From Erysipelotrichaceae bacterium (GTDB lineage: Bacteria > Bacillota_I > Bacilli_A > Erysipelotrichales > Erysipelotrichaceae), in contig JAFRLM010000015.1 in NCBI GenBank assembly GCA_017431225.1, positions 16,118-80,117 on the forward strand: 64,000 nt of DNA, read 5' to 3'. Below, one piece after another: positions 34,777-43,253 of the stretch. Under the pieces are notes generated by a model. The model had not been told where the DNA came from and did not search any database. It saw nothing but the letters and a program-made list of their open reading frames with translations. Within the stretch, counting starts at the first letter, position 1; each line of letters begins with the position of its first letter. Made by a program: the position numbers and the translations under genes.

Positions 34777-36099
34777 ATGAAAAACGAAATCACTGAATCT
34801 GTATTAAAGAAGTTTGCCGATGAGTATGAAAACGATCCGGTACAGAAGGCAGTCCGCCGTGTCCTTTACCGCACAAAGCTGAACGAAGCCGCGTTAGTCC
34901 AGGAGAATGAAGGCAAGATCGCTGACCGCTTCTCGATCGACATCAAGACGCTGCCGGTCACCAACCAGAGACAGTCCGGCCGCTGCTGGATCTTCTCCGC
35001 GCTGAATACCCTTCGTGAAGATACAGCAACGAAACTGAAACTCGAGAAATTCGAATTCTCCCAGAACTATATCGCTTTCTGGGATAAGCTCGAAAAGATC
35101 AATTTCTATATGGAATCCGTCATTGAGCTTGCGGACAGAGAATGGGATGACCGCACTTTAGACTGGATCAACCGCTGGGGCGTCGGTGACGGCGGCCAGT
35201 GGGATATGTTCACCGCTCTCGTTGAGAAATACGGTCTGGTCCCGAAAGACGCGATGCCGGAGACCGCTTCCTCCAACGCCACCAGAACGATCAACACACT
35301 GACCAACCGCCGTCTGCGCCGTTTCTGCGCCGATGTCAAGGCGGCCAACGGCGATAAGGAAAGGATTGCTGCCCTCAAGGAAGAATGCCTGAACGAGCTC
35401 TACCGCATGCAGTGCAGCTGCTTCGGTGTTCCGCCGAAGAAATTCGATTTCGAATATGTCGACAAGGATAAGAAGTATCACTGTGTCAAAGGTCTGACAC
35501 CGAAGTCCTTCTTCAAGAAATATGTTGACTGGGATTTCTCGGACTATGTATCCATGATCCATGCCCCGACCGAAGACAAGCCGTATTACAAGCGCTATAC
35601 CGTCAAGTACCTCGGCAATGTCGTCGGCAAGAAGGTCAAGCACCTGAACCTGCCGTTAGGCGAATTCAAGAAGGCTGTCATCGACCAGCTGAAAGACGGC
35701 AAGGTCGTCTGGTTCGGTTCCGACTGCTCTCCGTTCGGCGACCGCCAGGGAGGCTACTGGGCACCGGAAGCCTTTGATTACGAATCGCTCTTCAATATCG
35801 ATTTCCGGATCAATAAGGAAGATGCCCTGAATTCCAGAGAAAGCGCGATGAACCACGCGATGGTCATCACCGGTGTCAACCTCGACGATGACAAACCGAC
35901 CAAGTGGAAGATCGAGAACAGCTGGGGCGATGAGATCGCTCATAAGGGTTACTTCGTTGCCAGCGACTAATGGTTTGACCGCTATGTCTACCAGGCTGTC
36001 GTCAACAAGAAGTACCTCAGCAGCAAGGCTGTCAAGGCGCTCAACACTAAGCTTGTCGAGCTCGAACCCTGGGATCCGATGGGAACTCTGGCTGACTAA
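34777..36099 (+). pseudogene. pepC: Aminopeptidase C (bleomycin hydrolase family) with in-frame TAA
   Basis: A cytoplasmic papain-fold cysteine peptidase. The open part (34777-35970, 397 residues) has all three catalytic residues: Cys70 in QSGRCWIFSAL, His360 in MNHAMVITGV and Asn381 in IENSWGD. A TAA at 35968-35970 follows GYFVASD. The frame continues unbroken as WFDRYVYQAVVNKKYL...WDPMGTLAD to TAA at 36097, which is the normal C-terminus. One change, GAA to TAA, would explain it; full length would be 440 residues. The missing tail is the segment that folds into the active-site cleft and limits the enzyme to aminopeptidase action. Pseudogene, sequencing error, readthrough or a functional shortened protease are all possible. 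AAGGAGA precedes the ATG. Confidence 0.9.
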
Positions 36100-36127
36100 G
36101 CTGAGCACGAATCTTTTAAAACGAACG

Positions 36128-36162
36128 AAAGCTGAACCGTTCTCGACGGTTCAGCTTTTTTT
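36128..36162 (+). terminator. Terminator of pepC
   Basis: AAAGCTGAACCGT (36128-36140) pairs with ACGGTTCAGCTTT (36146-36158), followed by a run of seven T. The right arm lies in the spacer of the next promoter. Confidence 0.92.
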
Positions 36163-36171
36163 CTGTACAAT
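36143..36171 (+). promoter_or_regulatory. Leaderless promoter of the DEAD-box helicase
   Basis: TCGACG (36143-36148), 17 bases, TACAAT (36166-36171), then exactly six bases to the ATG at 36178. No Shine-Dalgarno. Confidence 0.6.
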
Positions 36172-36177
36172 GTAGCC

Positions 36178-37527
36178 ATGGCAAAAACAGAATTAAGAGA
36201 AGAGACCCGGAAGTTCTTTGAACTGAACGGTTTCCGTGAATTTACGAGTATCCAGAAAATGGTCCTCGAGACGAGACGCCGCAAGAAGGATCTGATCGCC
36301 GTCGGCGCGACCGGAACCGGCAAGACCCATGCTTTTCTGTTCGCGGTATCTGAGATCATCGACCCGGAAAAGGATGAGACCCAGGTCATCATCAGTGCCC
36401 CGACCAGAGAGCTGGCGTTCCAGATCAACTCCGCGGCCGCGGTGCTGAAAGAAGTCTATCCGGGACTGCGCGTCAAGATGCTCAGCGGCGGTACGGACAG
36501 CACCCGTGCCCGTCAGGGCTTCAAGAACGCTCCGCATATCATCATCGGCACCCCGGGCAGGATCCGTTCCTTCTTTGAGGAACAGCTTTTCCGTACCGAT
36601 ACGGTCCGCATGTTTATTATCGATGAAGCGGATATGACACTCGAATACGGTTTCCTGGATGACATCGACGTCGTCCTCGGCCGTGTTCCCCAGGAAGCAG
36701 AGATCCTCTGCTTCAGCGCGACGCTTCCTGAAGGACTTAAACCCTTCATCGCCAAATACCTCAGCAATCCCGAGATCCTGAAGGTCGAAGGGGAGAAGAC
36801 CGCTCCCCAGATCGATCACATCCTGATCGACGCCAAGCACCGCAGCTATGCCGAAGCGCTGCTGACGATCCTGCCGGGATTTGATCCCTATGTCTGTCTG
36901 ATCTTCGCGAACACCCGTGAGGAATGCGATTCCGCGTATGAGCTGCTGCGTCAGAACGGCATCCGCTGTCTCGAACTGCACGGTGGTCTCAATCCGCGTG
37001 AGCGTTCCAAAGTCATGCGCGCTCTCAAGAACGATGAGGTGCGCTATGTCGTCGCTTCCGACGTTGCTTCCCGCGGTATCGATATCGAAGGCATCACTCA
37101 TGTCGTCTCGCTCGGTTTCCCGAAGGAGCTCGCTTTCTATACGCACCGTGCCGGCCGTACCGGACGCAACGGCAGGGAAGGCACCTGCTTCGCGATCTTC
37201 AACAAGACCGATGAGAACGCGATCCGCACACTCCGCAAACAGGGCATCGAATTCCGTTACCGCTCCTTCAAGAACGGGGAGTGGAAGGATCTGAAGGATC
37301 CCTTTGCCGGACGTATCTCCAAGGATGATCTCCGTGAAAAAGAGATCGCCAAACGCTTCACGCCCAAAAAGCAGAAGGTCAAACCGAATTATAAAAAGAA
37401 GAGACGCCAGCTGGTCGAGGAGACCAAGCGCAAGGAACGCCGCGACTTCATCCGTTCCAAGATCAACGAGGAGAAGAAACAGCGTTACCGCGCGGCTGCG
37501 CGCGCAAAAAAAGAGGAGAAGGATTAA
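36178..37527 (+). CDS. DEAD-box RNA helicase
   Basis: 449 residues. Motifs in order: Q-motif FREFTSIQKM, I ATGTGKT, Ia PTRELAF, II IIDEADMTLEYG, III CFSATLP, then IFANTREECD, VASDVASRGIDI and HRAGRTGRNG. A Lys/Arg-rich tail of about 70 residues probably binds RNA. It resembles the CshB group of Firmicutes cold-shock/ribosome-assembly helicases. The C-terminus EEKD is encoded within a 22-base palindrome shared with the convergent gene. Confidence 0.93.
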   Translation: MAKTELREETRKFFELNGFREFTSIQKMVLETRRRKKDLIAVGATGTGKTHAFLFAVSEIIDPEKDETQVIISAPTRELAFQINSAAAVLKEVYPGLRVKMLSGGTDSTRARQGFKNAPHIIIGTPGRIRSFFEEQLFRTDTVRMFIIDEADMTLEYGFLDDIDVVLGRVPQEAEILCFSATLPEGLKPFIAKYLSNPEILKVEGEKTAPQIDHILIDAKHRSYAEALLTILPGFDPYVCLIFANTREECDSAYELLRQNGIRCLELHGGLNPRERSKVMRALKNDEVRYVVASDVASRGIDIEGITHVVSLGFPKELAFYTHRAGRTGRNGREGTCFAIFNKTDENAIRTLRKQGIEFRYRSFKNGEWKDLKDPFAGRISKDDLREKEIAKRFTPKKQKVKPNYKKKRRQLVEETKRKERRDFIRSKINEEKKQRYRAAARAKKEEKD

Positions 37528-37536
37528 TCCTTCTCC
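37515..37536. terminator. Perfect 22-base palindrome at overlapping gene ends
   Basis: The palindrome (GGAGAAGGATT and its mirror complement) is centred between 37525 and 37526, where the stop codons of the two convergent genes overlap by four bases. Both proteins therefore end in the same EKD. It may act as a bidirectional hairpin, though T-runs are absent. Confidence 0.6.
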
Positions 37537-39971
37537 AGCAGTTCTTTAAGATCCTGAAGGGGACGGTTCGCCGGCGCGTTATGCACCGGAGGAGCCGTCT
37601 TTTCTTTTGTCTCACTGATCCGTTTCCAGAATTCCGCCGAGGAAAGTCTTCTGACCGGACGGCTGAAGACAGCCAGCTGGACCAGACGGTCGGAACTGAC
37701 GACGTGCAGACGGTAGTGTTTCGCCAGCAGTTCGGTATTCTCCTGGATGTAGCGGTCGGCGGACTGATCCTTGCCGGTAAAGATGACGGTCAGATCATCG
37801 CTTCTGGTCAGGGTGGGGATGCTGCGGTCGCGGTTATAGGCGTCGAATACGACGATCAGCCGTGCCTGCAGATACCCCTGGGCATCCGCCAGTTTATCGA
37901 TCAGACGGATGCGCGCGTTATAGAGATCGCTTTTGGCGATCGCGTCGCATTCGGGATCGGCATGCAGAAGGTTGTAGCCATCGATCAGATAAGCGTTCTC
38001 TTTTGTGACGGATTCCTTGATATCGACATGGGCCGGTTCTTCCTTGGCCGGCTTCGGTCTTTCTTTTTCACTTACCCGTTCCTTGTCCTTATGGGTCATA
38101 GCCCAGACCCGGCGCAGTTCACTGTCGGAGATCTTCTGGGGATTGTATAAAGGAGTATGCGGCTGATTGATACCGAGGTATTCTTCGACTTCACTGCCGC
38201 GGACTTCAAGGATCTTCCCGCTTTTCTGGAAGATCGAGGAAGAGCTTCCGGAGATCTCATTGCGCATCTCGGGCTCCGGGGTCGGTGAGGGCAGATACAT
38301 CTCTTCAACAAGTTCCGCTTCAAGTCCCGTACGGCTGAGCTCCTCGATCAGAGAGAAACTGTCTCTGGCCGGACACAGGAAGAGGAAACCATTCTCTGTT
38401 TCTTCGTACTGGATATTGCGCCGCGCGAAGAACATGTGCAGTTCTTCCTTATCTTCTGTTTCCAGGCGGTAGCGGACAAAGTCCTCGATCAGCAGGTTGC
38501 CGGCTTTTTCCTGTCCCTGGTTGATCGCCCGGTAAAGTGCCTCGCGGCATTCCTCATAGGCGTCCTGACGGCTCGTGGTGATCGAAAGGATCTCGATCCG
38601 CATCGCTTTTAAAGGCAGACCGCTGCGGAAGCCGAGCGGCGGATTATAACGCAGTTCTTCAAGAAGTCTATGACTCAGCGGCTGATGCGCCAGGTCGGCA
38701 GCCTCCATTTCTTTATCATATTCAAGCGGCAGCAGATCAACGGTGACTTCCGCACTGCGGGTAAGCGATTCATAATGGGCCACACCGGTCTCTTCATTCG
38801 TGATCGTTTCGTAATAGGGATAGACGATCTCTGAAAGCAGCGGACGATAACCGTAGCGCTCCTCAAAGTCCTGTAAGAAGATCTCGGCTGCCAGCAGTCC
38901 CGGCAGGGAGACGGTCAGCACGTTTTTCCGCGGATCGAAGTCACTGCCGATCTCGGGATGTTCCTGGCCGATCTCACGCAGTTTCAGATAGAGGGCGCTG
39001 TTGTCCTCACGCTCCGAAGAGAGGATGAAGCGTAGGGAGCCCTTGCGTTTTTCCTTTTCGACCGCGCGGGGCGGATAGTAGGAAGGCGCCTCGCATTTCA
39101 AGCCTTTGACAGCGCAGAGCTCGCCGGCCATGGCTTCACTGACATTCTCGTATTTCACGCCGTTATAGAGACGGATCTCCTCGATCTTGGCTCCGTCAAC
39201 GACGTCCTTGACTTTTAAGCGGCCGCCGAGCATTTTCAGGAAATGCATCTTCTCGCGGCCGATCTTCGCGTATTTATAGACATAGAAGGAAGGATCTTCG
39301 CCTTCCTCGCGCTGTGCTTTGAAGGACTCAAGCCAGGGCAGGAGTTCCATGATCCCTTCTTCCTTTAAAGCGGAACCGAAGAAGCAGGGGATATAGACAC
39401 GGCGCGCAAAAAGATCCTGCTTCAGGGCAAAATCGACAGTGCCGTCGCGCAGATACTGTTCAAGAACTTTTTCATCGTTCAAAGCTGCCAGATCGTTGAG
39501 TTCCTCCTCGGTCACGATCAGCGGGGAAAGCTCTTCCTTGATACGTTTGCGCAGTTCCTGGGGATCCCCGCGGAAACGGTCCATCTTATTGACGAACACC
39601 AGCATCGGGATCTGCTGGGATAAAAGCTCGGCAAAGATCTGTCTGGTCGCCCGGCTGATATCTTCCGAGGCCGGCAGGATCAGAAGGGCGAGATCGATCG
39701 CCTTGACTGCCCGCCGGCGTTCCGGGGCAAAGTCCCGGTGACCCGGGGTATCGAGCAGGATCAGTTCCTTTTCCGCTAAAGTGATACGGGCGCTTTTGAC
39801 GGTGATCGTTATCCCGCGCTTACGCTCCTCACTGCCGTAATCCAGCAGAGAATCGCGGTTGTCAACACGGCCGGCTTTCGCCAGCATCCCGGTCGCGTGC
39901 AGAAGCGCTTCACAGAAGGTCGTTTTTCCGGCATCGACATCCGCGTAAATGCCCAGTACGGTCTTTTCCAT
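37524..39971 (-). CDS. EF-G/TetM-like ribosomal GTPase fused to a YacP/Rae1-type NYN nuclease domain
   Basis: 815 residues. The N-terminal part is a translational GTPase: G1 ADVDAGKTT (10-18), RKRGITI in switch I (50-56), DTPGH (74-78) and NKMD (128-131), then EF-G domains II-V to about residue 560. A charged linker of about 100 residues leads to a NYN/PIN-like domain (about 660-790): LIDGYNLLHADP (662 on), VVFDAYNRDR with Asp710, GKDQSADRYI (Asp735, Asp739) and VVSSDRLVQL (Asp761). That domain matches YacP, known in Bacillus as Rae1, which cuts mRNA in the ribosomal A site. The GTPase half resembles tetracycline ribosomal protection proteins, but resistance cannot be inferred. I infer a ribosome-targeted GTPase that delivers an mRNA nuclease. 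Confidence 0.85.
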   Translation of the reverse strand: MEKTVLGIYADVDAGKTTFCEALLHATGMLAKAGRVDNRDSLLDYGSEERKRGITITVKSARITLAEKELILLDTPGHRDFAPERRRAVKAIDLALLILPASEDISRATRQIFAELLSQQIPMLVFVNKMDRFRGDPQELRKRIKEELSPLIVTEEELNDLAALNDEKVLEQYLRDGTVDFALKQDLFARRVYIPCFFGSALKEEGIMELLPWLESFKAQREEGEDPSFYVYKYAKIGREKMHFLKMLGGRLKVKDVVDGAKIEEIRLYNGVKYENVSEAMAGELCAVKGLKCEAPSYYPPRAVEKEKRKGSLRFILSSEREDNSALYLKLREIGQEHPEIGSDFDPRKNVLTVSLPGLLAAEIFLQDFEERYGYRPLLSEIVYPYYETITNEETGVAHYESLTRSAEVTVDLLPLEYDKEMEAADLAHQPLSHRLLEELRYNPPLGFRSGLPLKAMRIEILSITTSRQDAYEECREALYRAINQGQEKAGNLLIEDFVRYRLETEDKEELHMFFARRNIQYEETENGFLFLCPARDSFSLIEELSRTGLEAELVEEMYLPSPTPEPEMRNEISGSSSSIFQKSGKILEVRGSEVEEYLGINQPHTPLYNPQKISDSELRRVWAMTHKDKERVSEKERPKPAKEEPAHVDIKESVTKENAYLIDGYNLLHADPECDAIAKSDLYNARIRLIDKLADAQGYLQARLIVVFDAYNRDRSIPTLTRSDDLTVIFTGKDQSADRYIQENTELLAKHYRLHVVSSDRLVQLAVFSRPVRRLSSAEFWKRISETKEKTAPPVHNAPANRPLQDLKELLEKD

Positions 39972-39978
39972 AACTCTT

Positions 39979-39984
39979 ATTTTA
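39979..39984 (-). promoter_or_regulatory. Leaderless -10 of the GTPase-nuclease fusion
   Basis: TAAAAT on the minus strand seven bases before the ATG at 39971. No Shine-Dalgarno. It diverges from the rimO promoter. Confidence 0.6.
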
Positions 39985-40016
39985 CGGAAGACGTCTGTTT
40001 CTGTGAATAGACAAAG

Positions 40017-40025
40017 TGTTACAAT
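40017..40025 (+). promoter_or_regulatory. Leaderless extended -10 of rimO
   Basis: TGTTACAAT (40017-40025), then exactly six bases to the ATG at 40032. No Shine-Dalgarno. Confidence 0.62.
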
Positions 40026-40031
40026 AAAGAC

Positions 40032-41339
40032 ATGTTAAATGTTGGATTTATATCATTGGGCTGTTCGAAGAATCTGGTCGATTCCGAACGTATCATCGCG
40101 CTTTTTAAGGACGGCTTCCGGGTGGAAAATGACCCCTCCAAATGTGATGTCATCCTGATCAATACCTGCGGTTTCATCCTCTCTGCCAAGGAGGAAGCGA
40201 TCGACACGATCCTGGAGATGGCCGCCTACAAAAAGGACCGTCTGAAAAAGCTGATCGTCTGCGGCTGCTTTGTCCAGCGTTATTTTGAGGAATGCAAAGA
40301 GGAATTCCCGGAAGTCGATGCCTTTATCCGCATCGACGACTACGACCGGATCACCGAGATCCTCGGGGAAGTCCTTGAACATGATTTCTCCGGCTGCGAC
40401 CGGAACGAAAGAACGCTCTTAACGCCGTCGCACTTTGCCTATCTGCGCATCGCCGACGGCTGCAATCACCGCTGCGCTTACTGCGCGATCCCCGGCATCC
40501 GCGGCAACTATGTTTCTGAGCCTCTGGAAAAACTCATCGAAGAGGCGAAGAAGCTTTCCACTGCCGGTGTGAAGGAGCTTGATCTGATCGCCCAGGACTG
40601 CGCCTACTACGGACGCGATCTCTATAAGCACTGCGCTTTGAGCGAGCTTTTAGCCGAACTCGATAAGATGGATTTCACCTGGATCCGGATGCTGTATCTT
40701 TATCCGGAAGAGATCGACGAAAAACTGCTGAAGACGATCAGAGATTCAAAACACGTTCTGCCGTATTTCGATATGCCGGTGCAGTACGGTTCCGACAGGA
40801 TCCTGCGCAGCATGCGCCGCCCCACGAACGTGAAGATGCTGAAGGAGAAATTCGCCCTGATCCATTCCTATTTCAACGGCGAGGAGACCATGCGCACGAC
40901 GATGATGGTCGGCTTCCCGGGCGAAGAGGAAAAGGATTTTGAAGAAACGATGGAATTCGTCAAGGAATGCCGTTTTGACTCCCTGGGCGCTTTCACCTAT
41001 TCAAGAGAAGAAGGAACTCCGAGCTACGATTTCCCCGACCAGGTCGAGGAGGAGCTCAAGGAGGAACGATACGAAAAACTGATGGCGCTTCAGCAGGAAG
41101 TCGTCACCGAAAAGAACCAGCAGCGTGTCGGCCGGGTCTATCCGGTCCTGGTCGAACAGAACGACCCGCTGCGCCGCCTTTCCTACGGCCGGGCGGCCTT
41201 TGCCGCGCCGGAAGGAGTGGATCCGGCTCTGATCATCCGTCATGCCGGACATCTCCCGATAGGGGAATTCGTGAATGTTAAGATCGAAAAGGCGGATGCT
41301 TATGAATTCTACGGAAGTGTTCAGGAGGAAACAGTATGA
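40032..41339 (+). CDS. rimO: Ribosomal protein S12 methylthiotransferase RimO
   Basis: A 435-residue radical SAM enzyme that methylthiolates an aspartate of ribosomal protein S12. N-terminal cluster cysteines are in SLGCSKNLVDSER, INTCGFI and VCGCFVQRY; the radical SAM motif is GCNHRCAYCAIPGIRG. FDMPVQYGSDRILRSM is the RimO-type equivalent of IPLQH, and a TRAM domain ends the protein. The GFISLGCSKNLVDSE start separates it from MiaB at 8844. It leads a unit with three sugar genes, overlapping the ROK kinase by 4 bases. Confidence 0.94.
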   Translation: MLNVGFISLGCSKNLVDSERIIALFKDGFRVENDPSKCDVILINTCGFILSAKEEAIDTILEMAAYKKDRLKKLIVCGCFVQRYFEECKEEFPEVDAFIRIDDYDRITEILGEVLEHDFSGCDRNERTLLTPSHFAYLRIADGCNHRCAYCAIPGIRGNYVSEPLEKLIEEAKKLSTAGVKELDLIAQDCAYYGRDLYKHCALSELLAELDKMDFTWIRMLYLYPEEIDEKLLKTIRDSKHVLPYFDMPVQYGSDRILRSMRRPTNVKMLKEKFALIHSYFNGEETMRTTMMVGFPGEEEKDFEETMEFVKECRFDSLGAFTYSREEGTPSYDFPDQVEEELKEERYEKLMALQQEVVTEKNQQRVGRVYPVLVEQNDPLRRLSYGRAAFAAPEGVDPALIIRHAGHLPIGEFVNVKIEKADAYEFYGSVQEETV

Positions 41340-42217
41340 AAAAATCGATCGGCGTCGACCTCGGCGGTACCAGTGTCCGCACCGCGATCGTCGACAGCGA
41401 AGGAAAGATCCTGAAAGATCTTAAGGAAAGCAGCTACGCCAAGGAAGGTCCTTCTGTCGTCTTATCCCATATCGCGGACATGATCGAGAGTCTCGGCGAT
41501 ATCTCGGATTGCGAAGGCATCGGTATCGGTGTCCCGGGACCGGTCGACAGCGAACGCAAAGTCATGACTTTAGCGACCAATCTGCCCGGTTTTGCCGGTT
41601 ATCCGATCGCCAGCGTGCTGGAAGAACGCTTTAAACTGCCGGTCTTCGTCGGCAACGACGCCAATGCCGCCGGTCTTGCGGAAGCTTTGGTCGGTGCCGG
41701 CAAAGGCAAGAAGATCGTTTACTATGTCACCCAGTCCACCGGGATCGGGGGCGCTCTGATCATCAACGGCAAGGTCGTTTCCGGTAAGAACGGCTATGCC
41801 GGAGAGATCGGCAATATCATCATCGACCGCGACCGCAAAAAGATCAATGGCCTGAATATCGGCGCAGTGGAGAGCGAGGCTTCCGGTACGGCTATCGGCC
41901 GTTACGGCAAGGAAGCGCTCGGTGTCGAGACAGCGATCGATGTCTTTGATCTGGCCCGCAAAGGCGATGAGAAAGCCTGGGCGATCATCGAGAGAATGAG
42001 CGAAGATTTCGCGCAGCTTTTGGCAACGATCGCGCATGTCGTTGATCCGGATATCTTCGTGATCGGCGGCGGCTGCAGCAATGCCTCCGACCTCTATTTC
42101 GACAAGGTCCGTGTCTACTATGATCAGATGGTGCACCCTGCGATGCGCGGGGTACCGATCGAAAGAGCTGTCTTAAAGGAACCGGGCGTGCTCGGCGCGG
42201 CGTTCTTCGTGGAATGA
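41336..42217 (+). CDS. ROK-family sugar kinase (glucokinase-like) without the zinc motif
   Basis: 293 residues. The phosphate loop IGVDLGGTSVRTAIVD and the catalytic FVGNDANAAGLAEA (Asp in GNDAN) are clear, as is VIGGGCSNASDLYF. The family zinc motif CxCGxxGCxE is absent: the matching segment reads INGLNIGAVESEASG, keeping only the Glu and EASG. The canonical His before it is also not evident. It is likely a cytoplasmic hexose kinase acting with galM and galK, with sugar specificity unproven. GGAGG lies before the ATG. Confidence 0.82.
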   Translation: MKKSIGVDLGGTSVRTAIVDSEGKILKDLKESSYAKEGPSVVLSHIADMIESLGDISDCEGIGIGVPGPVDSERKVMTLATNLPGFAGYPIASVLEERFKLPVFVGNDANAAGLAEALVGAGKGKKIVYYVTQSTGIGGALIINGKVVSGKNGYAGEIGNIIIDRDRKKINGLNIGAVESEASGTAIGRYGKEALGVETAIDVFDLARKGDEKAWAIIERMSEDFAQLLATIAHVVDPDIFVIGGGCSNASDLYFDKVRVYYDQMVHPAMRGVPIERAVLKEPGVLGAAFFVE

Positions 42218-42218
42218 T

Positions 42219-43253
42219 ATGAAACATTTTGGAGAATACGAAGGAAAAGAGATCCTTCTCAGTCATCTTGAAAACGAATATATCGAAGCGGAAGTTTTCA
42301 ACTACGGCGCGTCTTTACGCAGCTTTACTGAAAAGCAGAGCGGCCGCGATGTCGTTCTCGGCTTTGACAGCTTTGAACCCTATACCGATCTGAGAGGTTC
42401 CTGCCTCGGGGCAACGGTCGGACGTTGTGCCAACCGCATCGGCAAAGCCTGCTTCACCCTGAACGGAAAGGAATACAAGCTCGCCGTCAACAACGGTCCC
42501 AACTGTCTGCACGGCGGGATCGTCAATTATTCCCAGCGTGTCTTTGAACTCGTTGAGGAAAGCGAAACGAAGGTCGTTTACCGTTATGTTTCCCCGGACG
42601 GGGAAGAGGGTTTCCCCGGAAAGCTCGAGCTCACGATCATCTATGAGCTTGACGGCCCGACTCTTCTCTATAAGATCGAGGCAGAGAGCGATCAGGATAC
42701 GGTCCTGAATATCACCAATCACAGCTACTTCAATCTTGAATGCCGGGAACATAAGACGGTCTTTGATCAAAAGATGAAGATCGCAAGCGGGAAAGTCGCT
42801 TTAGCCGATCCGGACGGCATGGCTTCCCCGGAGATCCTCGATGTCGAAGGAACGGCCTTTGACTACCAGAACTTCCACCGCATCGGCGATGCCCTGGAAC
42901 ATCCCCATCCCAACATGGAGATCACCGGCGGGATCGATCACAATTATCTTTTTGAAGACAGCAGGGGATATACGGAGATGGCGGTCCTGCGCAGCGACGA
43001 ACTTGAACTGACGACCGGCAGCGATCTGCCGGGACTGCAGGTCTATACCGCGAACTTCCTGGATCTGCCGGAACCCGGGAAAGAGGGATTCCTCTATAAG
43101 CCCCGCTGCGGAATCTGCTTCGAAGGGCAGTTCTATCCCAACGCGGTCAACTACGATTTCTGCCGCAGCCCGATCCTTCGCAAAGGCGAGAAGGCTGCGT
43201 ACAGGATCACATATAAACTCACAAGAAGGACATGTTATGAAGATCAGAAATGA
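42219..43253 (+). CDS. galM: Aldose 1-epimerase (galactose mutarotase)
   Basis: A 344-residue enzyme interconverting alpha and beta anomers of galactose and glucose. Catalytic residues are visible: His in NCLHGG, His in NITNHSYFNL and Glu in GICFEGQFYPNAVN. VGRCANRIGKA is a family signature. It starts one base after the ROK kinase and overlaps galK by 17 bases. Confidence 0.93.
   Translation: MKHFGEYEGKEILLSHLENEYIEAEVFNYGASLRSFTEKQSGRDVVLGFDSFEPYTDLRGSCLGATVGRCANRIGKACFTLNGKEYKLAVNNGPNCLHGGIVNYSQRVFELVEESETKVVYRYVSPDGEEGFPGKLELTIIYELDGPTLLYKIEAESDQDTVLNITNHSYFNLECREHKTVFDQKMKIASGKVALADPDGMASPEILDVEGTAFDYQNFHRIGDALEHPHPNMEITGGIDHNYLFEDSRGYTEMAVLRSDELELTTGSDLPGLQVYTANFLDLPEPGKEGFLYKPRCGICFEGQFYPNAVNYDFCRSPILRKGEKAAYRITYKLTRRTCYEDQK

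Noticed and set aside
35968..35970. Stop-codon reassignment to explain the TAA in pepC
   Set aside because: TAA ends many intact genes in the window (rplS, tyrS, both permeases, rpmF), and TGA and TAG are also used as stops. A changed code is not tenable.
37524..39971. Calling the EF-G-like protein a tetracycline resistance determinant
   Set aside because: Similarity to TetM-type proteins is shared by many housekeeping translational GTPases. No mobile context is seen, and the fused nuclease domain points to another role.
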